Below, in pieces: positions 7,709 to 16,732 of a stretch of 39,620 nucleotides of DNA. This DNA is from Verrucomicrobiaceae bacterium (GTDB lineage: Bacteria; Verrucomicrobiota; Verrucomicrobiia; Verrucomicrobiales; Verrucomicrobiaceae), in assembly GCA_947440575.1 (NCBI GenBank), contig CANETF010000017.1, positions 1 to 39,620 of the forward strand, given 5' to 3'. The first letter of the stretch is position 1. The number at the start of each line of letters is the position of its first letter. The position numbers and the translations under genes are program-made. A model generated the notes under the pieces. That model made no database searches. It saw nothing but the letters and a program-made list of their open reading frames with translations, and was not told the DNA's origin.

Positions 7709-9187
7709 ATGTCTGTTTTTAATCTCGAAGCTCTGTTGGCACTGCTCGGCCTGTTTGTGCTGTTGCTAGAGGCCTTCGTGCCATCCGTTTCGAGCAAGGC
7801 ATTGGCCGGGATCTGTATGGCAGGGGTGGCGGGTGTCCTTGTGCTTTTGGTCACTGTAGCAGGGGGGCAGGATGCGTTGCCTGCATTCATTGGGGCCTAC
7901 CATCAACTAGACACACTGGCAATTTTCTACAAGGCATTTGCCCTCGTCATTACATTTTTGGTGCTCTGGCTAACGCTCGAGGCTGCGCCCTATCTGAGTA
8001 AATTCACACTCGATGGGAAACTTGGTGAAATGTTTAGTTTGCCGCTATTTGTCTGTGTGGGGATGATGTGGATGGCATCGGCCAAGGATTTGGTGACGGT
8101 GTTCGTCTCACTCGAGTTGGTGACCGTTTCTTTCTACGTGCTCGTCGCCTACACCCGGAAGAGCGCTCTCGCGCTTGAGGCGGGAGTGAAATACTTGATC
8201 TTGGGTGCATTATCTACCGGGGTATTGGTATTCGGTGTGGCCTGGGTCTATGGAGCTACGGGGGCGTTGAGTTTTGAGGGCATTACGAAAGCTGTTCAGG
8301 TGGGAGGGGTGAACAAGACGGCGCTTTTGTTTGGAGTGTCGTTTCTGCTTGCTGGGCTTGGATTCAAGGTCGCGGCGGTTCCATTTCAGATGTGGGTACC
8401 CGACGTTTATCAAGGTGCTTCGACGCCTACAACGGTGTTCCTCTCGGTTGGTTCGAAAGCAGCGGGCTTTGCGGTATTGACGCGAGTGATTGATGCATTG
8501 ACCGTGTCTGGCTCAATGGTGAGGCAAGAGGTAATTACGGTTCTTAGCATTGCGGGTGCCGTGACGGTGGTTGTTGGGTCTTTGCCTGCTTTGTTCCAAA
8601 CCAACGTGAAAAGGCTTTTGGCGTACTCGAGTATTTCTCACGCAGGTTTCCTGCTGTTGGCACTGGCTGCACGGGACAGTGTTCGCGTAGATTTGGCTCC
8701 TGGAGGCACCGTGGCATTTTATTTGGCGACTTACCTTCCGATGACAGTGCTAGGCTTTGCTGCGTTGATACAAATGCGATTGAATGGAAGGGGTGAAGAG
8801 CTTGATGACTTCAAGGGGCTAGCCCAAAAGTCTCCGACTCTGGCATTTTTGATTACCCTTGCGTTTGCCTCATTGGCCGGGCTGCCTTTGACGGCGGGTT
8901 TCTTTGGAAAAATGTGGGTGATGCTTGGGTTAGTGGATCAGCAATTGTGGTTTGCTTTGGTCTGTGCCATCATTGGGGCTGCGGCAGGGTTTTACTATTA
9001 TTTCAGAGTCATTCTTGCCATGTTTACCCCCGAGGAAAGCACTGAGCCAGTTCGAATGGGGGCATTGGCCAGAGGTGTGTGTGTGGTGCTTGGATGCACT
9101 ATCATTGTGTTGGGTGTCTACCCCAAACCTTTGCAAATGCTGCTGGCAAAAGTACCCGTTGCAGGAAAGAATGCTACGGGGCACTGA
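7709..9187 (+). CDS. nuoN: NADH-quinone oxidoreductase subunit N
   Basis: Third antiporter-like, proton-pumping subunit, last gene of this nuo run. 492 residues. Diagnostic blocks are FVSLELVTVSFYVLVAY (with the conserved glutamate), KYLILGALSTGVLVFGVAWV, PFQMWVPDVYQGASTPTTVF, KRLLAYSSISHAGFLLLAL and GLPLTAGFFGKMWV. It starts 26 bp after nuoM. A large gene-poor gap follows, so the operon probably ends here. Confidence 0.96.
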   Translation: MSVFNLEALLALLGLFVLLLEAFVPSVSSKALAGICMAGVAGVLVLLVTVAGGQDALPAFIGAYHQLDTLAIFYKAFALVITFLVLWLTLEAAPYLSKFTLDGKLGEMFSLPLFVCVGMMWMASAKDLVTVFVSLELVTVSFYVLVAYTRKSALALEAGVKYLILGALSTGVLVFGVAWVYGATGALSFEGITKAVQVGGVNKTALLFGVSFLLAGLGFKVAAVPFQMWVPDVYQGASTPTTVFLSVGSKAAGFAVLTRVIDALTVSGSMVRQEVITVLSIAGAVTVVVGSLPALFQTNVKRLLAYSSISHAGFLLLALAARDSVRVDLAPGGTVAFYLATYLPMTVLGFAALIQMRLNGRGEELDDFKGLAQKSPTLAFLITLAFASLAGLPLTAGFFGKMWVMLGLVDQQLWFALVCAIIGAAAGFYYYFRVILAMFTPEESTEPVRMGALARGVCVVLGCTIIVLGVYPKPLQMLLAKVPVAGKNATGH

Positions 9188-9209
9188 TCTGGTGGATCGT
9201 TAGGTCAGT
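9183..9209 (+). terminator. Candidate hairpin at the nuoN stop
   Basis: Arms ACTGATC and GGTCAGT (7 pairs, one G-U) enclose a 13-base loop, and TTTT follows at 9216-9219. It overlaps the nuoN stop codon. The stem is weak and the T run short and offset, so this is only a possible end of the nuo transcript. Confidence 0.25.
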
Positions 9210-9469
9210 AGAGTGTTTTCGCTTTGGCGTTGAGCTTCGGCTGGTGCCGTCATTTGGTGTTTCTGCTTGGCTTAAAGGGAATTGCGTTGATCTCCCGGAT
9301 AGGTATGTTCAGCCATTTGAAATTGAAGTTCCCGCTAATTGTGCAGTGAGGGCTGGTGGGACTCGGCCTACTGAGTGAATGCAATTCTAAGGCGCGATAA
9401 TGGATGAATTTCGTTATGTCTTCTTGGTGATGGTTTTGTTACGGAAGAATGAGAATGTGGAAGTTTAGA

Positions 9470-9494
9470 CTTGCCCGTGAGGTCCTTGGGCAAG
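9470..9494. repeat. Perfect inverted repeat in nuoN-rpsL gap
   Basis: 7-bp arms CTTGCCC (9470-9476) and GGGCAAG (9488-9494) around an 11-base loop. It could form an RNA hairpin on either strand. It has no T tract, so terminator function is unsupported. Confidence 0.4.
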
Positions 9495-10181
9495 GCTTCA
9501 GAATTTGCATCCAATAAGACGATCTGACATCTTCACATCAGCACTGGTATCCGGTCGCCGCGAGGGTTTGCTCAGTTGATGGGAAACCTTTGTCAGCGGG
9601 CCCCGCGGAGATCTTGGAACCCCATGAAGAGTAGGACGACGCGGCACCTGGTGATCCACGAGGTTAGAGACGGCGCATTTGATGATTTTCGGGACTGTAT
9701 CCTCGCTCAATAAAAGAACCAAGACGATTGAAAGCATGGTCACCGTTAGAGTTCTGCGTCTTGCTGTGGAATGAGCAAAAGGGGAGGCTAATGGGAAATT
9801 GCACTCGGAGCCACAAAGGATTCGAGAAATGGGTGGAAGACACCCAGATTAGGGATCATGCAAAACCGCGGACGTGCCTAATTTCTGTCTTGAAACTCAT
9901 CAAGAGGACCGACGTCAATCAGAAGCGTGATCCCTTAAATTGTAACTCTCAGCCAAAGGTAAAAATCGGAATCCAGTTGCTTTAACGGTAGAAACGTTTG
10001 GCGGGGCGGGACCTCGAGCTTCCGAGAAACTAGTCAAGCCACGTCGGGGAAATTGAAATGACAAAGAAGAAAATCATTCGAAAGCGGCGGATATCGAGTT
10101 GCAGTGCAAGGCAGCTTTGATCTTGCAAATTTGAGAGAAAACACGAAATCTGAGGAAATTTGGGTCAAAAGGAGGGTCGAG

Positions 10182-10280
10182 ATGCAAAAAAAATCAGTCA
10201 AAGAGGAAAAATCCCTTGCGACATCTCCAGGAGAAGGCATTATCCCGGCCCCCGCGACCTCGGCCTTCCTTGAAGGCTGA
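10182..10280 (+). CDS. Possible 32-codon leader ORF upstream of rpsL
   Basis: Starts ATG at 10182 with a full AGGAGG (10170-10175) six bases upstream, one of the best ribosome sites in the window, and ends TGA at 10278-10280. The peptide begins MQKKSVKEEKSLATSPGEG and ends SAFLEG; no family is recognised. Its last codons and stop lie inside the hairpin 10261-10279, so a translating ribosome would open that hairpin. This placement suggests a leader peptide that could couple translation to rpsL expression, but coding by chance is quite possible in a purine-rich stretch. Confidence 0.3.
   Translation: MQKKSVKEEKSLATSPGEGIIPAPATSAFLEG
10216..10243 (+). promoter_or_regulatory. Weak sigma70-like promoter candidate for rpsL
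   Basis: TTGCGA (10216-10221) and CATTAT (10238-10243) with a 16-bp spacer, each matching four of six consensus bases. Transcription from here would start near 10250 and give a leader of about 165 bases holding the hairpins below, but would exclude the uORF start. The match is weak and the two hypotheses compete. Confidence 0.2.
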
Positions 10281-10365
10281 GCGAAATAACCTGATTCATC
10301 AGGCTTTTGCTATCGGTGCAGTTCCGGAAAAGACTGTGGAAACCACTCACAAAGTGGTGTTTCAC
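10261..10365 (+). promoter_or_regulatory. Structured leader of rpsL (three hairpins)
   Basis: Three predicted stems lie in series before rpsL. The first is 10261-10279, CGGCCTTC / GAAGGCTG around CTT (8 pairs, one G-U). The second is 10290-10303, CCTGA / TCAGG around TTCA, followed by CTTTTGC and so somewhat terminator-like. The third is 10336-10365, built on CCACT / AGTGG extended by AAAC / GTTT with a small bulge. Ribosomal operons are often controlled by a ribosomal protein binding such leaders; no known class is recognised here. Confidence 0.4.
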
Positions 10366-10414
10366 GTCCCCCCAGAGCGAGCCGGCAGGTCGGAAAAGTA
10401 GCGCTTCTCCTATC

Positions 10415-10822
10415 ATGCCCACAATCAATCAACTCGTTCGACACGGCCGCAAAGACAAAGCGGTCAAGTCAAAGTCGCCGGCTCTCGCAAAGTGCCCCCA
10501 GCGCCGTGGAGTGTGCCTGCAAGTGATGACACGGACGCCGAAAAAGCCTAACTCGGCTTTGCGTAAGGTCGCCAAGGTTCGGCTCACAAACGGTTTTGAA
10601 GTCATCGCCTACATTGGCGGTGAAGGTCATAACCTCCAGGAGCACTCCATCGTTCTTGTTCGCGGTGGCCGGGTGAAGGATCTTCCGGGTGTTCGTTACC
10701 ACATCGTTCGCGGGACGCTTGACTGCCTTGGGGTTGATAAGCGTCGTCGTGGTCGTTCGAAATATGGAGCAAAACGTCCAAAACCTGGTCAAGCTGCTGA
10801 TACAGGCAAGAAGAAGAAATAA
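10415..10822 (+). CDS. rpsL: 30S ribosomal protein S12
   Basis: Decoding-centre protein of the small subunit. 135 residues from [12 protein letters not shown]; an open frame starting at 10307 adds 36 leader residues unlike S12 and was rejected. Family blocks are [41 protein letters not shown] and [19 protein letters not shown]. The lysines at 43-44 and the KDLPG segment are as in streptomycin-sensitive S12. A Lys/Gly tail extends the protein slightly beyond E. coli's 124 residues. First gene of the str part; no Shine-Dalgarno sequence is evident. Confidence 0.97.
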   Translation: MPTINQLVRHGRKDKAVKSKSPALAKCPQRRGVCLQVMTRTPKKPNSALRKVAKVRLTNGFEVIAYIGGEGHNLQEHSIVLVRGGRVKDLPGVRYHIVRGTLDCLGVDKRRRGRSKYGAKRPKPGQAADTGKKKK

Positions 10823-10865
10823 TTTACACCCTTCGTCGAAACCTCTTTAACTCTCTTTTCAAGCC

Positions 10866-11339
10866 ATGGCTCGCAGGAAACGTGTTTACGAAAAACCGGT
10901 CGTCAAAGACTCTCGCTACGACAGCGAACTTGTCGGGCACCTCATTAGCCGCGTGATGGTGTGCGGCAAAAAGTCGATCGCGGAACGAATTGTCTATTCG
11001 GCCATCGAGATGCTGAATGAAAAATCCGAGGCGGTTGACCCGCTCGAGTTGTTCAATCGGGCCGTTGAGAATGTAAAGCCTCGCGTTGAGACTAAGGCTC
11101 GTCGTGTTGGTGGTGCCACTTATCAGGTTCCTCTCGAAGTTGCCCCAGCTCGCTCTGAGTCGCTTGCGATGCGCTGGTTGATTAATTATGCGCGGACCCG
11201 CCGTGGGGTTCCAATGCATCGTGCGTTGGCAAATGAACTGAAAGATGCTTCCCAAGGGCAGGGGAACTCGGTTCGGAAACGTGATGATGTTCACAAGCAA
11301 GCCCAAGCAAACCGCGCATTTGCGCACTTCCGCTGGTAG
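10866..11339 (+). CDS. rpsG: 30S ribosomal protein S7
   Basis: Primary 16S rRNA-binding protein that nucleates the head of the small subunit. 157 residues, normal length. It opens MARRKRVYEKPVVKDSRYDS and has ARRVGGATYQVPLEV and the C-terminal VRKRDDVHKQAQANRAFAHF. It lies 43 bp after rpsL; this gap is pyrimidine-rich and lacks the long S7-binding spacer known in E. coli. Confidence 0.97.
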   Translation: MARRKRVYEKPVVKDSRYDSELVGHLISRVMVCGKKSIAERIVYSAIEMLNEKSEAVDPLELFNRAVENVKPRVETKARRVGGATYQVPLEVAPARSESLAMRWLINYARTRRGVPMHRALANELKDASQGQGNSVRKRDDVHKQAQANRAFAHFRW

Positions 11340-11383
11340 TAAAAGCTACTGGACTCTGCAATCCCCAATTTTCCGTTTAGACA

Positions 11384-13531
11384 ATGTCGAACCCAAACTC
11401 TTCAAATCGAGAATTCCCATTAGAGCGCACCCGTAACATCGGAATTTGCGCTCACATTGACGCAGGCAAGACGACCTTGACCGAGCGGATCCTGTTTTAC
11501 ACAGGGATGATCCATAAGATTGGCGAGGTTCACGATGGCGCTGCGACGACCGACTGGATGGAGCAGGAGCAAGAGCGTGGGATTACTATCACTTCAGCAG
11601 CTGTGACTGCATCTTGGAAGCAGTTGAAAGAAGAGGGTGTTTTCAAGCTGCGTGAGGGTGAAAACATGCGGGTGAATATCATCGACACACCTGGGCACGT
11701 GGACTTCACGGCTGAGGTTGAGCGTTCCCTTCGTGTTCTCGACGGTGCTATCTTCGTTCTTTGTGGTGTCGCGGGAGTGCAGCCACAGTCTGAAACAGTT
11801 TACCGCCAAGCTGAGAAGTATGGTGTTCCGCGGATTGCATTTGTGAACAAAATGGACCGCACGGGTGCCAACTTTGAAAATGTTGTCAAAGACGTCCGGG
11901 AAAAGCTTGGTGCCAATGCTTGGCCAGTTCTGATCCCGATTGGTGCGGAGGATAACCTTTCTGGCCAGATCGACGTGATCAACCAAAAGGCAGTCATCTA
12001 TTCGGACGATGACAAATTTGGATCCACCTACACTGTTCGTAGTCTTGAAGGTGCTGAGGTCGCCAAGGCCAAAGAGGCTTATGACGAACTAGTTGCCGCA
12101 ATCTGTGACGTGGATGATGAGCTTGGAATGATGTTCCTCGAAGAGTTGCCCATCAGCATTCAGGATGTGAAGCTGGCTTTGCGTCGGGCGGTCATTGCTA
12201 ATCGCATTGTGCCAATGGCAGGTGGATCTGCCTTCAAGAACAAGGGAGTGCAATACCTTGTGGATGCGGTCATTGATTACCTTCCAGGCCCACTCGACAT
12301 TCCGCCGCAGGAGGGTCATTCGGTTGACGATCCAGAGGTGAGAATTGCGGCTCAGCCCGATGATTCTGGTAAGTTCTGCGCTTTGGCGTTCAAGCTTTGG
12401 TCTGACAAGTTTGGTCGGTTGGTGTTTTTCCGCGTGTATTCCGGATGCGTCAAAAAGGGCGATGTCATTTATAACCCTCGCACACGGAAATCGGAGCGTG
12501 TTGGTCGCCTTATCCAGATCCAGGCGGCTGTCCACAAGGATATTGATGCCTGTTACTCGGGCGATATCGCGGCACTTGTCGGTGTGAAAGACGTGCGCAC
12601 AGGAGACACACTCTGCGATGAGAGTCGCGAACTCTTGTTGGAGCCTCCAACCTTCCCTGAGCCTGTTATTTCAATGGCTGTGGAGCCGAAGACAAAGGGC
12701 GACCAAGAGAAGATGGGCAACGCCCTGCAGCGTCTCTCCGAGGAGGACCCGACCTTCTTCGTCAAGACTGACGAAGAAACCGGCCAGACGATCATTGCAG
12801 GAATGGGTGAGTTGCATTTGGAGATTCTCTGCGACCGACTCAAGCGCGAACACAAAGTTGAGACCAATACGGGCAAACCTCAGATCGCCTACCGTGAGAC
12901 CCTCACCATCGCTGCTGATGGAGAGGGTAAATTGGTCAAACAGTCCGGTGGACGGGGTCAGTATGGACACGTGATCTTGAAGATTGCTCCAGGAGAGAAG
13001 GGTAAGGGCGTGACGGTTGAGAACAAGGTTGTGGGTGGAACGATTCCCAAGGAGTATATCAACGCATGTAAGTCAGGTTGCATTGAGGCAACTCTCAATG
13101 GAATCATTGCTGGCTATCCTGTGATCGACATTCACATCGACTTGATCGATGGATCAAGCCACGATGTGGACTCCAACGAAAATGCATTCAAAATGGCGGC
13201 GATCTTTGCGGTGAAGGACGCGCTGAAGAAGGCGAAATGTGTTCTCCTTGAACCAATCATGGCAGTCGAAGCGTCGACACCAGAAGACTACCAAGGCGAC
13301 ATCATGGGTGACTTGAACCGCCGTCGCGGTCGCATTCAGGGTATGGACACACGCGGGGCAACCGCCATTCTCCGTGCTGAGGTTCCGCTGGCTGAAATGT
13401 TTGGTTATTCGACCGCAATTCGGACCCTTTCTTCTGGTCGAGCTTCTTACTCAATGCAGCCATCGCACTTCGAACAGGTGCCCCAACAGATCGTCGAAGC
13501 GATTGTTGAGCAGCGTGGTGGAGCCAAGTAA
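11384..13531 (+). CDS. fusA: Translation elongation factor G
   Basis: GTPase that drives ribosome translocation. 715 residues with all G motifs: AHIDAGKT (23-30), RGITIT (65-70), DTPGH (101-105) and NKMD (155-158), followed by [17 protein letters not shown] and the domain III-V blocks [28 protein letters not shown] and [14 protein letters not shown] short insert (about 80-94, [15 protein letters not shown]) precedes the DTPGH strand, as in several EF-G proteins. It is 44 bp after rpsG. tuf, which usually follows, is absent; rpsJ comes next after 36 bp. Confidence 0.97.
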   Translation: MSNPNSSNREFPLERTRNIGICAHIDAGKTTLTERILFYTGMIHKIGEVHDGAATTDWMEQEQERGITITSAAVTASWKQLKEEGVFKLREGENMRVNIIDTPGHVDFTAEVERSLRVLDGAIFVLCGVAGVQPQSETVYRQAEKYGVPRIAFVNKMDRTGANFENVVKDVREKLGANAWPVLIPIGAEDNLSGQIDVINQKAVIYSDDDKFGSTYTVRSLEGAEVAKAKEAYDELVAAICDVDDELGMMFLEELPISIQDVKLALRRAVIANRIVPMAGGSAFKNKGVQYLVDAVIDYLPGPLDIPPQEGHSVDDPEVRIAAQPDDSGKFCALAFKLWSDKFGRLVFFRVYSGCVKKGDVIYNPRTRKSERVGRLIQIQAAVHKDIDACYSGDIAALVGVKDVRTGDTLCDESRELLLEPPTFPEPVISMAVEPKTKGDQEKMGNALQRLSEEDPTFFVKTDEETGQTIIAGMGELHLEILCDRLKREHKVETNTGKPQIAYRETLTIAADGEGKLVKQSGGRGQYGHVILKIAPGEKGKGVTVENKVVGGTIPKEYINACKSGCIEATLNGIIAGYPVIDIHIDLIDGSSHDVDSNENAFKMAAIFAVKDALKKAKCVLLEPIMAVEASTPEDYQGDIMGDLNRRRGRIQGMDTRGATAILRAEVPLAEMFGYSTAIRTLSSGRASYSMQPSHFEQVPQQIVEAIVEQRGGAK

Positions 13532-13567
13532 CAAACCCTTTAATCAACCGTCTCACGGAACAATCAA

Positions 13568-13876
13568 ATGGACAATCAACGAATCAGAATCCGCCTTCGG
13601 GCCTACGACTACCGAGTGCTTGACAAAAGCACGGCTGACATCGTAGAAACCGCGAAACGCACCGGTGCCAAAGTCGCTGGTCCGATCCCATTGCCAACCC
13701 GGATCGAAAAATACAGCGTGAACCGGTCCCCGCACGTCGACAAAAAGTCGATGGAGCAGTTTGAGATCCGGACCCACAAGCGCCTGCTTGATATCGTTGA
13801 TCCAACCTCACGCACCGTGGACGAGTTGAAAAAGCTCAACCTTCCTTCCGGTGTGGACATCACCATCCGCATTTAG
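13568..13876 (+). CDS. rpsJ: 30S ribosomal protein S10
   Basis: Head protein of the small subunit and, in some bacteria, an antitermination partner (NusE). 102 residues, normal length. Blocks are [39 protein letters not shown] and the C-terminal [16 protein letters not shown]. It starts 36 bp after fusA with no promoter or terminator apparent in between, so str and S10 gene sets are probably one transcription unit. Confidence 0.97.
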   Translation: MDNQRIRIRLRAYDYRVLDKSTADIVETAKRTGAKVAGPIPLPTRIEKYSVNRSPHVDKKSMEQFEIRTHKRLLDIVDPTSRTVDELKKLNLPSGVDITIRI

Positions 13877-13914
13877 TTTATTCGCACCCGCAACCCCACT
13901 AGGAGGACATCAAC

Positions 13915-14565
13915 ATGAGTCTCGGACTGATTGGAAAAAAACTGGGCATGACCCAAGTCTACAATGAAAAGGGCGATGCCGTTTCGGTTACGGTAGTTAG
14001 CGTGCAAGGCAACGCCATCGTGCAAGTTAAGACCGCGGCGGGGAAGGACGGCTACTCAGCGGTTCAGGTCGGTTTTGACGACCAGAAGGAGCATCGGTTG
14101 AATAAGCCTCTTCAGGGGCACTTCAAAAAGGCGGGTGTTTCTGCCAAGAAGGTTTTGAAAGAGTTCCGAATTGAAAGTGATGAGAAGTTGCCTTCGACGG
14201 ACACGTCATTGAGCTCGGATTTGTTTTCTATTGGCCAATACGTTGATGTGATCGGAACGACCCGTGGTAAGGGCTTTCAGGGTGCCGTCAAGCGCCACGG
14301 ATTCTCTGGACAGATGCAAAGTCACGGTCACATGATGCACCGCCGGACTGGTTCGATCGGTTGTCGCTCAACCCCAGGTCTTGTTTGGAAGGGCCAGAAG
14401 ATGCCAGGTCATGACGGCCAAGTTCGTCGCACCACACAAAATCTTGTGGTTGTTCAGAGCCGTCCTGAGGAAGGACTGCTTCTCATTAAGGGTGCGATTC
14501 CTGGCTCGAAGGGCAGCGTTGTCATCGTTCGTCCCGCCAAGAAAAAGCCAATCAAGGCAGCCTGA
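13915..14565 (+). CDS. rplC: 50S ribosomal protein L3
   Basis: Early-assembling 23S rRNA-binding protein near the peptidyl-transferase centre. 216 residues. It begins MSLGLIGKKLGMTQVYNEKG and has GTTRGKGFQGAVKRHGFSG and GQMQSHGHMMHRRTGSIGC. It has a full AGGAGG at 13901-13906, eight bases before the ATG, unlike most genes in this cluster. It is 38 bp after rpsJ. Confidence 0.97.
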   Translation: MSLGLIGKKLGMTQVYNEKGDAVSVTVVSVQGNAIVQVKTAAGKDGYSAVQVGFDDQKEHRLNKPLQGHFKKAGVSAKKVLKEFRIESDEKLPSTDTSLSSDLFSIGQYVDVIGTTRGKGFQGAVKRHGFSGQMQSHGHMMHRRTGSIGCRSTPGLVWKGQKMPGHDGQVRRTTQNLVVVQSRPEEGLLLIKGAIPGSKGSVVIVRPAKKKPIKAA

Positions 14566-14605
14566 TTGACCAACGAATTTAACTCACCTCTGCAGCATCC
14601 ATCAC

Positions 14606-15211
14606 ATGTCCGCTACCCAGCTCTCCATTGAAAGCGCCAAGAAGGCAAACCTGAACCTCGTTGAGGGGCGGCAGGGCAGCCAAGCGCTTCACCAAACCGT
14701 TGTTGCCTACCGTGCGAATCGTCGCTCGGGCACAGCGTGCACGAAAAACCGATCGGAAGTTTCCGGTTCTGGCAAAAAGTTGTGGCGCCAGAAGGGAACT
14801 GGGCGCGCGCGGATGGGTTCCGTTCGTTCTCCAATTTGGCGTGGGGGCGGTGTTGTTTTCGGACCTCGGCCACGTGACTACTCCAAGAAAATCCTGAAGA
14901 ACGTCAAGAGGTTGGCCTTGCGCACAGCTCTAACGGCAAGGATTCGTGATGGGGCGGTCTACAGTGTTGGCGACTTCTCAATTGCAGACGGCAAGACCAA
15001 GACCTTCGTGAGTAACGTCTCCGGACTTACTGATGCGAAAAAGGTGCTGATTGTTGGTGCCTTCGATCAATCCACCTTCCGCGCCGGTCGCAACGTCGCC
15101 CGTGTGCAACTGATTTCCGCCGAGGACGTCAATGCTGAGCACCTGCTCGGTTATGAGACAGTTCTTCTCACCCCAGACGCAGTTGAAACCCTTGCAAGGA
15201 GGACAGCATGA
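14606..15211 (+). CDS. rplD: 50S ribosomal protein L4
   Basis: Exit-tunnel protein of the large subunit; in E. coli it also represses the S10 operon. 201 residues, normal length. Blocks are LHQTVVAYRANRRSGTACTK, KLWRQKGTGRARMGSVRSPI and WRGGGVVFGPRPRDYSKK (the tunnel loop). The C-terminus overlaps rplW by 4 bp (ATGA). No leader hairpin of the E. coli L4 type is recognised before rpsJ. Confidence 0.97.
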   Translation: MSATQLSIESAKKANLNLVEGRQGSQALHQTVVAYRANRRSGTACTKNRSEVSGSGKKLWRQKGTGRARMGSVRSPIWRGGGVVFGPRPRDYSKKILKNVKRLALRTALTARIRDGAVYSVGDFSIADGKTKTFVSNVSGLTDAKKVLIVGAFDQSTFRAGRNVARVQLISAEDVNAEHLLGYETVLLTPDAVETLARRTA

Positions 15212-15492
15212 AAGACCAGTATTCCGTCATCAAAACCATTCGCTTAAGCGAAAAAGCGACCCGTCTTGGGGACACCAACAATGAATACGTGTTCATTGTC
15301 GACCCAAAGGCGAATAAGCTCGAAATCAAGGGTGCTGTACAGCGTCTCTTTGGCAAAACTGTTGAGGCGGTCCGCACCGCAAATTACGCAGGCAAGAAAA
15401 AGCGCGAACGTCGTGCTGACTCTGGCCGCACCAACCATTGGAAGAAAGCTTTTGTCCGCTTGAAAGCGGGTGAGCGCATCGACCTCGTCTAA
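15208..15492 (+). CDS. rplW: 50S ribosomal protein L23
   Basis: Exit-port protein of the large subunit and docking site for trigger factor and SRP. 94 residues, normal length. It has VIKTIRLSEKATRL, YVFIVDPKANKLEIKGAVQ, LFGKTVEAVRTANYAGKKKR and the C-terminal KKAFVRLKAGERIDL. Its AAGGAGG (15196-15202) is inside the end of rplD and the ATG overlaps the rplD stop, so translation is probably coupled. Confidence 0.96.
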   Translation: MKDQYSVIKTIRLSEKATRLGDTNNEYVFIVDPKANKLEIKGAVQRLFGKTVEAVRTANYAGKKKRERRADSGRTNHWKKAFVRLKAGERIDLV

Positions 15493-15535
15493 TTAACCCT
15501 TTCCAGGAAACCGAACCCTTCACTTTTCGACCGCC

Positions 15536-16375
15536 ATGGCGCTGAAAACCTTCAAGCCCAACACGCCGTCCAACCGGTACAAGCAATGGTCATCCTTTGA
15601 GGATGTTACCAAGGACACCCCACAGAAGAGCCTTACTGTCGCACTACGCCGCAGTGGTGGCCGGAATAACACCGGACGCATTACGACTCGTCACATCGGT
15701 GGAGGTGCTCAGCGGAGATATCGCCTCGTCGACTTCAAGCGTGACCGTCACGATGAAGCCGCTAAGGTGATCGCTATTGAATACGATCCAAACCGCTCCG
15801 CGCGGATTGCACTCATTGAGTATCCCGGGGGACAACGCAGCTATATTCTTGCTCCCGCGCAACTCCTGGTTGGTGCTTCGGTGATGTCAGGTGAAAAAGC
15901 GGCTCCAGATGTTGGAAACGCACTACCCTTGCGCAAGATCCCTCTCGGAACTGCAATTCATAACATCGAACTCATTCCTGGGCGAGGCGGCAAGGCGGCT
16001 CGTGCAGCTGGACAGGAAGCTGTCTTGTCGAACCGCGAGGCAGGTTATGCCTTGGTTCGAATGCCCTCAGGCGAGATCCGGCGAATCCATGCTGATTGCT
16101 ACGCCACGATCGGCAAAGTTGGCAACAGCGAGCACATGAACATTCAGGGGGGCAAGGCTGGACGCACCCGCTGGCTGGGCACCCGCCCAACCGTCCGCGG
16201 TATGTGTATGAACCCAATTGATCACCCTAACGGTGGTGGTGAGGGTCGAAGCAAATCTGGTGGTGGACGCCAGCACCTAAAGAGCCCTTGGGGCCACGTG
16301 AAGGGTCAAAAGACTCGGAACAAGAAAAAGGCCAGCGGCAAACTCATTGTTCAAAGCCGTCACGCCAAGAAATAG
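15536..16375 (+). CDS. rplB: 50S ribosomal protein L2
   Basis: Large-subunit protein near the peptidyl-transferase centre and bridge to the small subunit. 279 residues. It has [34 protein letters not shown] and the C-terminal [20 protein letters not shown]. The first histidine of the usual HPHGGGEGR motif is kept; the second is asparagine. The segment [19 protein letters not shown] replaces the E. coli NFGKHPVTPWG. Start context is pyrimidine-rich without Shine-Dalgarno sequence; 43 bp after rplW. Confidence 0.97.
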   Translation: MALKTFKPNTPSNRYKQWSSFEDVTKDTPQKSLTVALRRSGGRNNTGRITTRHIGGGAQRRYRLVDFKRDRHDEAAKVIAIEYDPNRSARIALIEYPGGQRSYILAPAQLLVGASVMSGEKAAPDVGNALPLRKIPLGTAIHNIELIPGRGGKAARAAGQEAVLSNREAGYALVRMPSGEIRRIHADCYATIGKVGNSEHMNIQGGKAGRTRWLGTRPTVRGMCMNPIDHPNGGGEGRSKSGGGRQHLKSPWGHVKGQKTRNKKKASGKLIVQSRHAKK

Positions 16376-16420
16376 TCTAGCCTGACCTCACACAACTAAC
16401 TCACTCATTCTCTTCACAAC

Positions 16421-16699
16421 ATGGGACGCTCACTCAAAAAAGGACCTTTTGTCCAACAAGCCTTGCTCGAAAAGGTGGACAAAGCCAACGAGACCAACAG
16501 CAAGAAACCGATCAAGACATGGGCACGCAGCTCAATGATCACGCCCGATCTTGTGGGTCACACATTCTTGGTGCACAACGGTAAGGACTTCGTCAGCGTC
16601 TATGTGACTGAGAACATGGTGGGTCATCGTCTTGGTGAGTTTGCTCTGACTCGTGTGTTCAAGAGCCATGGTGGTATCACCGTTAAGGTCGCTAAGTAA
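16421..16699 (+). CDS. rpsS: 30S ribosomal protein S19
   Basis: Head protein that contacts S13 and the A-site tRNA region. 92 residues, normal length. It begins [20 protein letters not shown] and has [39 protein letters not shown] and FKSHGGIT. It is preceded by a C/T-rich stretch with no Shine-Dalgarno sequence. The next gene is not rplV, as is almost universal, but an unrelated exported-protein gene. Confidence 0.97.
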   Translation: MGRSLKKGPFVQQALLEKVDKANETNSKKPIKTWARSSMITPDLVGHTFLVHNGKDFVSVYVTENMVGHRLGEFALTRVFKSHGGITVKVAK

Positions 16700-16732
16700 G
16701 TTTAAGGAATCCCAAGCAAGCTCATCATCAAA

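Larger units (their letters stand above)
9188..10414. other. Gene-poor region between nuoN and rpsL
   Basis: About 1.2 kb with no recognisable protein gene, tRNA or rRNA. Short open frames exist (for example 9728-9985 + and 9498-9743 -), but they show no family motif and no ribosome-binding signal that I can see. The region holds inverted repeats: CTTGCCC/GGGCAAG at 9470-9494, and CAAGACG/CGTCTTG at 9720-9726 and 9757-9763. An A- and G-rich stretch runs from about 10060 to 10210. The last 240 bp look like the promoter and leader of the ribosomal operon. In many bacteria rpoB and rpoC would precede rpsL; here they do not. Confidence 0.6.

Noticed and set aside
9079-9378. 99-codon frame overlapping the end of nuoN
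   Set aside because: More than a third lies in another frame of nuoN; the remaining part has no family signal. A gene remnant after nuoN is possible but not supportable.
9498-9985. Open frames 9498-9743 (-) and 9728-9985 (+) as genes
   Set aside because: No recognisable motif, no good ribosome site, and the two frames are of a size expected by chance in a gene-poor gap.
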